From assembly GCA_016793805.1 (NCBI GenBank), contig JAEUIZ010000016.1, forward strand, positions 1-53,136: a DNA stretch of 53,136 nt, written 5' to 3'. Source of the stretch: Phycisphaerae bacterium. GTDB lineage: Bacteria; Planctomycetota; Phycisphaerae; Phycisphaerales; UBA1924. The notes under the pieces were generated by a model. The model was not told where the DNA came from. It was given only the letters and a program-made list of their open reading frames with translations, and did no database searches. This document shows, piece by piece, positions 9,041-16,336 of the stretch; position 1 is the stretch's first letter; each line of letters opens with the position of its first letter. The position numbers and the translations under genes are program-made.

Positions 9041-10069
9041 ATGAGCCGTCATGCATCGACTATCGGTCTGTCCCTTGTCGCCCTCACTGCCGCGGCGGGC
9101 CTCCTCGTCGCCGGCCCGCTGACCCCGCCCGCCGGACCCATCCTGCCGACGTACAAGACCCTCACCGAGGTCGAGCCGCGCATCGCCGTCAGCGCCGCCA
9201 ACACCCCCGGCGACAACGACGCGACCCCCAGCCTCTTCAAGATCACCGAGCCGGGGTCGTACTACCTCGCCGGCAACGTCGTCGGCGTCAGCGGGAAGAT
9301 CGGGATCGAGATCGCCGCCAGCGGCGTCACCCTCGACCTCATGGGCTTCGAGGTCCAGGGCGTCCCGGGCTCGCTCGAGGGCATCCGCGCCACGACCTCC
9401 TCCAAGGGCCTCGCGATCCGCAACGGGTCGGTGCGGCTCTGGGGCGCCAGCGGCGTGCAGGTGAGTCTGGCCTCCGGTGCCGCGCTCGAAGGCCTGCGCT
9501 CCGTCTCGAACGGCGCGTACGGCCTGACCACGGGATCCGACTCGGTCATCCGCGACTGCGCCGCCATCGCCAACGTCCAGGTCGGCATGTTGGTTGGCGA
9601 GGCGAGCACCGTCGAGCACTCCACCGTGCGTTCCAACCAAAGTGACGGCCTCTCCACCAGCACCGGCTGCGTCGTCCGCGGGTGTGCGGCCTTCATCAAC
9701 GGGGGTGCCGGCATCGTCGCCAGTCACTACACCATCGTCGAGAACTGCTCCAGCAACAACAATCAGGGCGACGGCATCCGCACCTTCGCCCAGACGCGCA
9801 TCATCGGCAACGTTTGTGCCGTCAACAGCGGCTCGGGCATTCGTGCCACCCTCGGGTCCAACCACATCGAGGGCAACTTCGTCACCGGCAACGCGATATC
9901 GGGCATCCGGTCCGACACCGGGAACAGCATCAACAACTTCATCGTCCGCAACACCGCCAAGGGCAACGCGTTCAACTTCACGCTCCCCGGCGTCCAGACC
10001 ATCGGCCCGATCATCACCACCACCGGGACCATCACCACCACCAACCCCTGGGCCAACTTCGAGATGTAG
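9041..10069 (+). CDS. Secreted right-handed beta-helix protein, paralog 1
   Basis: 342 aa from the ATG at 9041, which has GGAGAGG upstream; an upstream in-frame TTG at 8999 is unlikely. A signal peptide (residues ~1-24) ends near V-A-G-P. The segment G-P-L-T-P-P-A-G-P followed by Y-K-T-L-T-E-V-E-P-R-I is shared almost unchanged with the products at 10175 and 49493. Then P-G-S-Y-Y-L-[AST]-G-N and repeated short beta-strand units (x-I-x-N-C-x-x-x-N-N, G-I-R) typical of NosD/pectate-lyase-like parallel beta-helices. No catalytic lyase residues are recognisable. The protein ends N-P-W-A-N-F-E-M. Role is probably structural or glycan-binding at the surface. Confidence 0.85.
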   Translation: MSRHASTIGLSLVALTAAAGLLVAGPLTPPAGPILPTYKTLTEVEPRIAVSAANTPGDNDATPSLFKITEPGSYYLAGNVVGVSGKIGIEIAASGVTLDLMGFEVQGVPGSLEGIRATTSSKGLAIRNGSVRLWGASGVQVSLASGAALEGLRSVSNGAYGLTTGSDSVIRDCAAIANVQVGMLVGEASTVEHSTVRSNQSDGLSTSTGCVVRGCAAFINGGAGIVASHYTIVENCSSNNNQGDGIRTFAQTRIIGNVCAVNSGSGIRATLGSNHIEGNFVTGNAISGIRSDTGNSINNFIVRNTAKGNAFNFTLPGVQTIGPIITTTGTITTTNPWANFEM

Positions 10070-10114
10070 CCGCTCGTCGGCCTGTTCACGGTCCCGGCCA
10101 TCGACGGCGTGATC

Positions 10115-10144
10115 GTGTCGCTCCCCGCTCCTGATCCTCGCATG
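10115..10144 (+). promoter_or_regulatory. Shared upstream box pair of beta-helix genes (copy at paralog 2)
   Basis: GTGTCGCTC (10115-10123), 13 nt, then CTCGCATG (10137-10144), 31 bp before the ATG at 10175. The same two boxes with the same 13-nt spacing occur at 49410-49439 before the third paralog. The geometry is compatible with a promoter for an alternative sigma factor. Confidence 0.4.
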
Positions 10145-10174
10145 ACGCAGGAAGACAACTCCCAGGAGCCCACC

Positions 10175-11416
10175 ATGTCCCGTATCCGTACCGCAGCCGT
10201 CCTCCTTGCCGCCGCCACCCTCACCGCCACGGGAGTCCTCGTCGCCGGGCCGCTCACGCCCCCGGGCGGCCCCGTCGCCTCGTCCTATAAGACGCTGACC
10301 GAGGTCGAGCCCCGCATCGCCATCAATGCCACCAACACCCCCGGCGATGCGTCGAGCGTCTACCGAATCTCCCAGCCGGGCTCCTACTACCTCACCGGGA
10401 ACCTCACCGGCGTCAGTGGGAAGGTCGGGATCCTTGTCCTCGCCAACAACGTGACCATCGACCTCAACGGCTTCACCCTCCAGGGCGTCAGCGGCGCCGA
10501 CGACGCCATCGGCGTCGCCTTCAACATCCCCAGTTGGATCAACTTCAAGGTCATGAACGGCACCATCCGCGGATGGACCAAGGAGGGCATCGACGGCTTC
10601 TACGCCAACAACTGCATCATCGACCGTGTCCACGTCGACGGCTCCTCCAACGGCTACGGGATCATCACCGGTGTCGGCTCCACCATTCGCGAGTGCGTCG
10701 TCAGCAACTCCGGCGCGGGCATCGTCACGCCGCAGGGCTGCACCGTCACCAACTGCTCGGCCTATCGCAACATCGGCCCCAACTTCGCGCTCGGGCCGGG
10801 GAACACCGTCACCGGATGCACCGCTCGCGAGGCCACCGCCGCAGGTAGCCCGGGCTTCGATGTCGCCGACGGGTCCACCATCGCCAACTGCTCCTCCACG
10901 AACAACAACGGCATCGGGTTCACGCTCGGGAACAACTGCACCATCACCGGGTCCACCGCCCTGGGCAACACCAGTTCCGGCTTCCGCATGAACTCCGGGG
11001 GCCTCATCCAGGCCTGCACCGCGGCCAGCAACGGGGCCTACGGCATCCAGGCCGTCGGATCCGCCACCTCCATCATCGGATGCTCCGCCAACGCCAACAC
11101 CATCGACGGCATCCGCGTCGCCAGCAACTGCCTCGTCGTCAACAACACCTGCAACGCCAACGGGCCCTCCGCCGTCATCGGCGGCGCGGGCATCTATACC
11201 ACCGGCACCGGGAACCGCCTCGACTCCAACACCACCACCGGCAACTGGTGGGGGATCGCCCTCAACGGCTCCAACAACTTCATGGTCCGAAACATCTCCA
11301 CCGCCAACCTCGGGGGGCCCAACCAACTCATCGCCGGCAACCGCCAGGCCCAGGTCATCGCCAATCCCCCGGCCAACTTCGTCAGCACCGACCCCTGGGC
11401 CAACTTCCAGTTCTAA
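10175..11416 (+). CDS. Secreted right-handed beta-helix protein, paralog 2
   Basis: 413 aa. The ATG at 10175 is preceded by CAGGAG; the longer frame from 10109 lacks a ribosome site and would bury the signal peptide. A signal peptide (M-S-R-I-R-T, then Ala/Leu-rich) runs to about residue 25. The family segment G-P-L-T-P-P-G-G-P ... Y-K-T-L-T-E-V-E-P-R-I and I-S-Q-P-G-S-Y-Y-L-T-G-N follow, then about ten coils with the pattern x-I-x-x-C-x-x-x-x-N. It ends D-P-W-A-N-F-Q-F, like its upstream neighbour. It lies 105 bp after paralog 1 in the same direction. Recent duplication of the pair is likely. No enzymatic motif was found. Confidence 0.85.
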   Translation: MSRIRTAAVLLAAATLTATGVLVAGPLTPPGGPVASSYKTLTEVEPRIAINATNTPGDASSVYRISQPGSYYLTGNLTGVSGKVGILVLANNVTIDLNGFTLQGVSGADDAIGVAFNIPSWINFKVMNGTIRGWTKEGIDGFYANNCIIDRVHVDGSSNGYGIITGVGSTIRECVVSNSGAGIVTPQGCTVTNCSAYRNIGPNFALGPGNTVTGCTAREATAAGSPGFDVADGSTIANCSSTNNNGIGFTLGNNCTITGSTALGNTSSGFRMNSGGLIQACTAASNGAYGIQAVGSATSIIGCSANANTIDGIRVASNCLVVNNTCNANGPSAVIGGAGIYTTGTGNRLDSNTTTGNWWGIALNGSNNFMVRNISTANLGGPNQLIAGNRQAQVIANPPANFVSTDPWANFQF

Positions 11417-11463
11417 CTCCCCGCCCGTCGAACCGTCCGACCGCACCCTCTGGAACACTCGCC

Positions 11464-12117
11464 ATGATCCGCCGAACCACCGCCCTCGTGCCCCTCCTGG
11501 CCGCCTCCGCCGCCCTCGCCCAGTCCTCCGTCGATCCCGTGAACAAGTACTGCTGGCAGGAGAACGTCGGCTACCTCAACTGGCGCGACGCCAACAGCGC
11601 CGCCGCGGGCGCCCGCGACATGGGCGCCTTCCTCACCGGGTTCGTCTGGGGCGAGAACATCGGATGGGTTCGCCTCGGCGGAACCCCCGCCAACGGCATC
11701 CAGTTCGCCAACGCCACCGGCGGCGACGCCGGCGTCAACGTCTCCGCCGCGGGCGCACTCTCCGGCTATGCCTGGGCCGAGAACGCCGGATGGATCAACT
11801 TCTCCGGCGGGGCCCTCGCCTCGCCTCCACAACCCGCCCGCATCGACGCCGGGCGGCTCAAGGGCTACGCCTGGGGCGAGAACATCGGGTGGATCAACCT
11901 CGACGACGCCGCCAAGTACGTTCGCCTCCAGTGCTTCGCCAACTGCGACCAGAGCACCACCGCGCCGGTGCTCAACGTCAACGACTTCGTCTGCTTCAAC
12001 AACAAGTTCGCCGCCGGCGACCTCTCGGCCAACTGCGACCGCAGCGTCATCCCCCCGATCCTCAACGTCTCCGACTTCGTCTGCTTCCTCAACGCCTTCG
12101 CCGCCGGATGCCCCTGA
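11464..12117 (+). CDS. Secreted W-x-E-N-x-G-W repeat protein with GC-type dockerin
   Basis: 217 aa. Signal peptide 1-20 (M-I-R-R-T-T ... A-L-A-Q). The body holds four degenerate repeats of the form Y-x-W-[GA]-E-N-[IA]-G-W-[IV]-x-[LF] at roughly 29-37, 58-66, 101-109 and 136-144, implying a small repeat fold of unknown ligand. The C-terminal ~65 residues are a clean GC-type dockerin: C-F-A-N-C-D-Q-S, N-D-F-V-C-F, then A-N-C-D-R-S, S-D-F-V-C-F and terminal A-A-G-C-P. It begins 47 bp after the second beta-helix gene and may be co-transcribed with it. Export and surface attachment are inferred from the tail family. Confidence 0.85.
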   Translation: MIRRTTALVPLLAASAALAQSSVDPVNKYCWQENVGYLNWRDANSAAAGARDMGAFLTGFVWGENIGWVRLGGTPANGIQFANATGGDAGVNVSAAGALSGYAWAENAGWINFSGGALASPPQPARIDAGRLKGYAWGENIGWINLDDAAKYVRLQCFANCDQSTTAPVLNVNDFVCFNNKFAAGDLSANCDRSVIPPILNVSDFVCFLNAFAAGCP

Positions 12118-12162
12118 GTCGGGCGGCTCGACACCCCGCTAGCCGTCGCGGGCCCAAACGGC

Positions 12163-12194
12163 GCATGGATGGGACGAAGGAGTCCCATCCATGC
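12163..12194 (+). promoter_or_regulatory. Perfect 13-bp hairpin that buries a start codon, Shine-Dalgarno in its loop
   Basis: GCATGGATGGGAC (12163-12175) is the exact reverse complement of GTCCCATCCATGC (12182-12194). The 6-nt loop is GAAGGA, the only Shine-Dalgarno for the gene starting at 12191. The start codon ATG (12191-12193) lies in the 3' arm. In mRNA this stem would hide the start codon while showing the ribosome site, a layout suited to translational control by temperature, a protein or an RNA. Confidence 0.7.
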
Positions 12195-12604
12195 CCGCCC
12201 TCATCGAAGCCCCGGCCAGCACGCCCGCCCACGAGATCACGCCCCTCGCCTCGCTCGACGCCTACGACGCCGTCCTCAACGACGACTACGCGTTCGTCGC
12301 CTACAAGGAGGCCGATCGCGGGTCGGGCGCGTGGCGAGTCCGCATCGCGGCCCGCCACATGACCGGCGTGGTCCTCGAGCCCGAGGCCATGCGCCTGCAG
12401 GCCCGTGCCGCCGGCGCCCAGGGCAAGCCGTTCTTCACCTGGGGCGCGGGCATCGACCCGTCGCCCTCCGATCCGCGCCTGGTGCAGTATCGCGTCCATG
12501 TCGAGGGCGGCAAGCCCGCCCGCGTCGAGATCGCCCTGCAACTCCGCAAGGCCGACGGCACCGCCGACGCGCCGCAATCCGTCTCGTTCCCCTGGCCCGC
12601 CTGA
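12191..12604 (+). CDS. Conserved-looking hypothetical protein, 137 aa
   Basis: I do not recognise the family. The protein is soluble, with no signal peptide or membrane segment. It has an acidic, Ala/Pro-rich opening, a central segment with D-A-Y-D-A-V-L-N-D-D-Y-A-F-V-A-Y, and a beta-rich end (V-Q-Y-R-V-H-V-E-G-G). The ATG at 12191 is set by GAAGGA in the loop of the hairpin at 12163-12194, so translation is probably regulated. The stop codon overlaps the next start (TGATG), showing coupling to the 12604 gene. Codon use looks native. Function unknown. Confidence 0.75.
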   Translation: MPALIEAPASTPAHEITPLASLDAYDAVLNDDYAFVAYKEADRGSGAWRVRIAARHMTGVVLEPEAMRLQARAAGAQGKPFFTWGAGIDPSPSDPRLVQYRVHVEGGKPARVEIALQLRKADGTADAPQSVSFPWPA

Positions 12605-13143
12605 TGCTCGACGCCACCCGCGAGTCCCTGGCCTCACTCCCGCTCTGGGCCCAGGCGCTGGTCGCCGTGCGCATGGCCCGCCGCGTCGCGCTCGCGCTCC
12701 TCGCCGGCGCCGACCTCGACCTCGCGCACCGCGCCTGCGACGCGATCGAGGCCTGCGCCGCCGAGGGCGACGGCACGCACCGCCACAAGGCCCTCTTCGG
12801 GCGCCTCGGCGATCGCCGCGGCACATCCGCTGCCTTCGAGAGCCTCTGGCTCGCCGCCGATTCCGCCTGCGCCGCCGAGGCCGCCAACGACTTCCCCGTC
12901 GATGCCATCGTCACGGCCAGCGCCTGGCGCTCCATCGCCGCCGCCGCCGATGATCCCCGCATCTCCCGCATCCAGGTCGCCGTCCTCCTCGCCGCCGACC
13001 TCGACCTCGTCCGCTTCGCCTGCGCCGAATCGGGCGTCCAGACCTATGCCGGCCTCGGCCCCGCCGTCCTCTCGCGCCTCACCCCCACGCACCCGCTGAC
13101 CCCGGCCGCGCCGCCGCCCTCGCCCGAGTCCCACCACCGCTGA
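12604..13143 (+). CDS. Hypothetical alanine-rich helical protein, 179 aa
   Basis: It starts at the ATG that overlaps the previous stop by one base; a longer in-frame opening exists but would cover the whole previous gene. The protein is mostly amphipathic helix: L-P-L-W-A-Q-A-L-V-A-V-R-M-A-R-R, R-A-C-D-A-I-E-A-C-A-A-E-G-D, then A-A-A-D-D-P-R-I-S-R-I-Q-V-A-V-L-L-A-A-D, with a Pro-rich tail. The segments A-L-L-A-G-A-D-L-D-L-A-H-R-A-C and V-L-L-A-A-D-L-D-L-V-R-F-A-C look like two copies of an internal repeat. No signal peptide or catalytic motif. Middle gene of a three-gene operon; function unknown. Confidence 0.72.
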   Translation: MLDATRESLASLPLWAQALVAVRMARRVALALLAGADLDLAHRACDAIEACAAEGDGTHRHKALFGRLGDRRGTSAAFESLWLAADSACAAEAANDFPVDAIVTASAWRSIAAAADDPRISRIQVAVLLAADLDLVRFACAESGVQTYAGLGPAVLSRLTPTHPLTPAAPPPSPESHHR

Positions 13144-13151
13144 GCCCGCCC

Positions 13152-13718
13152 ATGCTCGAACTCCTCACCACCATCCTCGTCGTGCCCTCGGTCCTGGCCC
13201 TCCTCGCCATCGTCTTCGCCACCGAGGGATTCACCGGGCGAGTCCCGGGCGGGCCCGACGCCATGGCCCTGGCCATGCCCTTCCTCATGGCCATCGCCGC
13301 GGGCATCGCCCTCGTCGTCGCGACCTGGCTCTGCGCCGCCGCCGGCGGGCTCGACTGGCTCGCTTCCTCCCGCGCGCTCGCCGCCCTGCTCGCCACGCTG
13401 CTCTCCCTCGGCGTCGCCACCGCCGCCGTCGCCGTCCTCGTCGCCTGGATGGAACGCCTCGGGTCCTGGGTGCCGTTCGCCGGCTTCGTCTGTGGCGGGA
13501 TCGCTCCGGCCGCCCTGGGCGTGCTCCTGATTGCCTGCGCCTGGGCCAACGCCCCGGCCCTCGCGGCCTCGCCGCTCCCCCGCGCCATCGCCATCGGCCT
13601 CGCCGTCCCCGCGCTCCTCGGCTACGCCCTCGCCGCCCTCGGCATCGTCGCCCACGCACGCAAGAAGGCAGAACGCAACCGCGAGCGAATCGCCGAACTC
13701 CGCACCCGCGAGGTTTGA
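13152..13718 (+). CDS. Hypothetical membrane protein, 188 aa, five or so transmembrane helices
   Basis: Hydrophobic segments lie at about 3-22, 40-65, 75-100, 108-130 and 145-168, followed by a basic cytosolic tail (H-A-R-K-K-A-E-R-N-R-E-R). The family is not recognised. It starts 8 nt after the preceding gene and completes the operon beginning at 12191, so the two soluble proteins may act with it at the membrane. It ends facing the dockerin gene at 13857 with hairpin-rich DNA between the two. Confidence 0.75.
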   Translation: MLELLTTILVVPSVLALLAIVFATEGFTGRVPGGPDAMALAMPFLMAIAAGIALVVATWLCAAAGGLDWLASSRALAALLATLLSLGVATAAVAVLVAWMERLGSWVPFAGFVCGGIAPAALGVLLIACAWANAPALAASPLPRAIAIGLAVPALLGYALAALGIVAHARKKAERNRERIAELRTREV

Positions 13719-13760
13719 ACCCGCTCTGCCTTGCCGCACCAAGCCCGGCCCGGGCCGTCC

Positions 13761-13824
13761 GGGGAATGGGTGTTCCGCCTGTTCCCCGTCCCTGCTGCTT
13801 GGTGGCACAGGCGTCCCGCCTGTG
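13761..13824. repeat. REP-like tandem hairpins between convergent genes
   Basis: GGGGAA (13761-13766) pairs with TTCCCC (13782-13787), and CACAGGCG (13806-13813) pairs with CGCCTGTG (13817-13824) around TCC. I have seen the block GGTGGCACAGGCGTCCCGCC many times between genes of planctomycetes and verrucomicrobia, so this is probably a dispersed palindromic repeat. Here it could also end transcription of both convergent operons. Confidence 0.55.
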
Positions 13825-13856
13825 TGTCCACCTCACGGGCCGACGCACCGCCGCGC

Positions 13857-14903
13857 TTACGGGCACCCCGCCGCGTAGGCGTTCACGTAGCACACGAAGT
13901 CGTTGACGTTCAGCACGGGCGGCATGGCGCTCCCGTCGCAGTTGGCATAGGTGTCGCCCGCCGCGAACTTGTTGAGGAAGCAGACGAAGTCGTTGACCGT
14001 GAGCGTCGGCGTCGTCGTCGCGCCGTCGCAGTCCGCGAAGCAGCCGTACATCGCCAGCGCGTGCGTGTGGCCCATCTCGACGCGTCGGTAGGTTCCGGGA
14101 GGGATGTTCTGCGTGACGAGCCCCGACTGGCCCCAGGCCGCGATCGTGCCATCGGTCCGCACGGCGACATTCGTGCGCCAGTGCGTGGCGATCGACGTGT
14201 AGGTGCCCGGCGGCACGTTGATCTGCCCCGAGATGTTCCACCCGACGGCCACCAGCATCCCGTCGGCGCGCAACGCGAGGCTGTGACCGTCGCCCGCGGC
14301 GATTCTGACGCAGGTACTGCCTTCAAGATCAAGCTGGCCATGGAAGTTGCTTCCCCAGCCCTCGACGTTTCCATCCGCGCGGAGCGCTAGACAATGTGTT
14401 GTTCCCGCCGCAATCGCAATGAACTGACCTGGCAGCACGCCGGACAACTGGCCAAAGGTGTCGTCCCCCCACGCCACCAGCGTGCCATCGGCGCGCCTCG
14501 CTATCCCGGCGTAGTTCCCGAGCGCCACCTCGACGAACTGCCCCGGCGGCGGCTGGAACATCGACGGCAACAGCGGCTGGCCCCACACCGCGATCGTGCC
14601 GTCGTCCCGGATACCCGCCGCCCAGCGGTGCCCCTTCCCGGTGGCGATCCTGACGAATCGGCCCTGTGGCACGTTGTACATCCCGCCCTTGGTGTTCCCC
14701 CACACCACGACCTCGCCGTTGGGCCGGAGGCCGAGGGAGTAGTCCAGGCCGCCGGCGAAGTCGACGAACGCGCCCTGCGGCGCCAGGCACTGGCCGAACG
14801 AACAGCCGCCCCAGCCGGTGAGGAATCCGGCCTGCCCGCGGCATGCGCCCGCCGCGCCGAGCAGGCTCGCCGCGATGGCGACGCACGTGGCTCGATCTCT
14901 CAT
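13857..14903 (-). CDS. Secreted RCC1-repeat protein with GC-type dockerin
   Basis: 348 aa. A signal peptide ends near C-R-G-Q-A, followed by G-F-L-T-G-W-G, close to the start of the mature product at 203. About six RCC1-type blades carry D-G-T-[IL]-x-[AV]-W-G and G-[RQ]-F-[VI]-x-[IV]-A. The last ~65 residues are two dockerin modules (C-F-A-D-C-D, N-D-F-V-C-F; A-N-C-D-G-S, N-D-F-V-C-Y) ending A-A-G-C-P. Its ATG overlaps the stop of the upstream RCC1 gene by 4 nt (14900-14903), so it depends on translation of that gene. If the upstream gene is switched off by its repeat, this one could be reduced too. Confidence 0.87.
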   Translation of the reverse strand: MRDRATCVAIAASLLGAAGACRGQAGFLTGWGGCSFGQCLAPQGAFVDFAGGLDYSLGLRPNGEVVVWGNTKGGMYNVPQGRFVRIATGKGHRWAAGIRDDGTIAVWGQPLLPSMFQPPPGQFVEVALGNYAGIARRADGTLVAWGDDTFGQLSGVLPGQFIAIAAGTTHCLALRADGNVEGWGSNFHGQLDLEGSTCVRIAAGDGHSLALRADGMLVAVGWNISGQINVPPGTYTSIATHWRTNVAVRTDGTIAAWGQSGLVTQNIPPGTYRRVEMGHTHALAMYGCFADCDGATTTPTLTVNDFVCFLNKFAAGDTYANCDGSAMPPVLNVNDFVCYVNAYAAGCP

Positions 14904-16132
14904 GGCAACCCCGCGGTGAACTTCTGGATGAAACAGATCACATCCGACGCGGACAGCAGCGGAACCGTCAGTTGCGAGTCGCAGTTGGCCAGAGGATCAC
15001 CCTGGGCATATTTCGCGTTGAAGCACGCGAGGTCGTTGAAGTCCAGGCCGCCGTCGCCATCGCAGTTCGCGTACGCGCCGTCGGAGTCAGGCGCGATCAG
15101 GATCGCGCCGCCGTGGTGGTAGTTGCACGAGAACTGCGCCACCTCGCCCGGCACAGGACACGGCGTTCCATAATCGTTGAAGCCCCATCCCGTCAGCGTG
15201 TTGTCGATCTTCTTGTCGATCGTCGAGTAGTAGGCGCTCTCGACATCCTTGATGGCCGGGAGCACGATCGGCGGCGGCCGCCAGCACGTCGCGCCCGATC
15301 CCACGCACGGGTCCGACATCTGTCCCTGGCACGGCGAAGGGCAGTTCGCCGGACAGTTCGCCGTCAACTGGGCCTGGCCAAACTGGTTCCTGCCCCAGAG
15401 CAGCGGCGGCTGCGTGCTGGCCGTCAACGCAGCACCATGCATGTGTCCCGCGGAGAAGCGAGCGACAGGGACAGTCGGGATGTCCGTCACCTGGCAGCGT
15501 GTATCGATCCCCTTCCCGACCAGCGTTCCATCGGCGCGCTGCGCCAGCCAGAAGTGCCCAGAGCACGACACGCCGACGTACGGCCCGGGGGGCGCCGGCG
15601 CGATCGGGAACGGGGGCTGGGGTGACGCGGGATCGTTCGGAGCGTGTGGACACGCAACGCACGGAGAGTCGTCGCCACAGTTGATCGGCGGGCTCGGGCC
15701 CCAGACCACGAGCGATCCGTCCGCCTTGATCGCGCAACTGATGTACTCCCCGGCCGCGACGGCGATGACTTGCACGTTTGGATCGTTGATGAACTCTGGC
15801 GGAAGAACCGCCTCGCCGTGAACGTTCTTGCCCCAGATCCGAAGTGTGCCGTCTGTCCGAATGCCGAGGTTGTGGTAGTAGCCCGCGGCGATGTACACGA
15901 AATGCTCGTTCGGGCCGGGTGCGTCCAGGCAGCCCCAGCCGGCTGGGTCATTCGCACTGCAGATGACCGTCCCGTTCGTCCGCAAAGCAACTGTGTGCAA
16001 CCACCCCGTTTCGACTTGGATGAAGTCGTTGCCGTTCGGATCGCCCGTCTTGTTTGACCCCCACTGCCGCACCTCGCCCGCCTGCCCCCTCGCCGCCTCA
16101 ACCCCGGCGAGCATCAGCCCCACCGCGAGCAC
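14900..16132 (-). CDS. Secreted RCC1-like protein with dockerin tail; start region holds a frame-breaking tetranucleotide repeat
   Basis: The uninterrupted frame gives 410 aa from GTG 16132. It has RCC1-like blades with D-G-T-L-x-x-W-G, a Cys-rich insert (~160-180), and a degenerate dockerin tail (Y-A-N-C-D, N-D-L-A-C-F; A-N-C-D-S-Q, S-D-V-I-C-F) ending T-A-G-L-P. The GTG and the ATG at 16114 lack ribosome sites and would leave no basic n-region. A strong AAGGAGG precedes the ATG at 16193, which opens M-R-R-S-I-T-H and runs through 11 TCAC units. In this sequence that ATG is 61 nt (1 mod 3) from the main frame and stops at a TGA after the repeat. Ten units would join M-R-R to the hydrophobic core V-L-A-V-G-L-M-L-A-G and give a complete signal peptide. 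Confidence 0.82.
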   Translation of the reverse strand: MLAVGLMLAGVEAARGQAGEVRQWGSNKTGDPNGNDFIQVETGWLHTVALRTNGTVICSANDPAGWGCLDAPGPNEHFVYIAAGYYHNLGIRTDGTLRIWGKNVHGEAVLPPEFINDPNVQVIAVAAGEYISCAIKADGSLVVWGPSPPINCGDDSPCVACPHAPNDPASPQPPFPIAPAPPGPYVGVSCSGHFWLAQRADGTLVGKGIDTRCQVTDIPTVPVARFSAGHMHGAALTASTQPPLLWGRNQFGQAQLTANCPANCPSPCQGQMSDPCVGSGATCWRPPPIVLPAIKDVESAYYSTIDKKIDNTLTGWGFNDYGTPCPVPGEVAQFSCNYHHGGAILIAPDSDGAYANCDGDGGLDFNDLACFNAKYAQGDPLANCDSQLTVPLLSASDVICFIQKFTAGLP

Positions 16133-16134
16133 TC

Positions 16135-16180
16135 GAGTGAGTGAGTGAGTGAGTGAGTGAGTGAGTGAGTGAGTGAGTGA
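16135..16180 (-). repeat. Tetranucleotide simple repeat, 11 TCAC units (minus strand)
   Basis: The plus strand reads GAGT eleven times plus GA. On the minus strand it encodes S-L-T-H repeats within the signal-peptide n-region of the gene ending at 14900. Unit number decides the frame: 10 or 13 units would be in frame from ATG 16193, 11 is not. This is the classic layout of a slipped-strand contingency locus. Confidence 0.9.
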
Positions 16181-16190
16181 TCGAACGCCT

Positions 16191-16205
16191 CATCGCGACC
16201 TCCTT
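16191..16205 (-). promoter_or_regulatory. Ribosome binding site and start codon upstream of the TCAC repeat
   Basis: AAGGAGG (16205-16199, minus strand), 5 nt, then ATG (16193-16191). It is one of the best Shine-Dalgarno sequences in the window and marks the real translation start upstream of the repeat. Confidence 0.8.
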
Positions 16206-16336
16206 GCCGATTTCCCGGCGGCCTCGGCCCGACGCTCCCCCTCCCCCCCAACCCCGCTTCCTCCTGCCTCGCCTTCCGCGCTCCAGCCTACCACGCCCCC
16301 GCGACCTGTCAAGGCTCCCGGCTCATACCATCCCCC

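Noticed and set aside
9041..10069. Tandem short repeats in the beta-helix genes as a CRISPR or DNA repeat array
   Set aside because: The periodicity is at the protein level (beta-helix coils); DNA units are not conserved and there are no spacers.
12163..12194. Reading the hairpin as a transcription terminator of the dockerin gene ending at 12117
   Set aside because: There is no T-run, and the loop and 3' arm contain the ribosome site and start codon of the next gene, so a translational role fits better.
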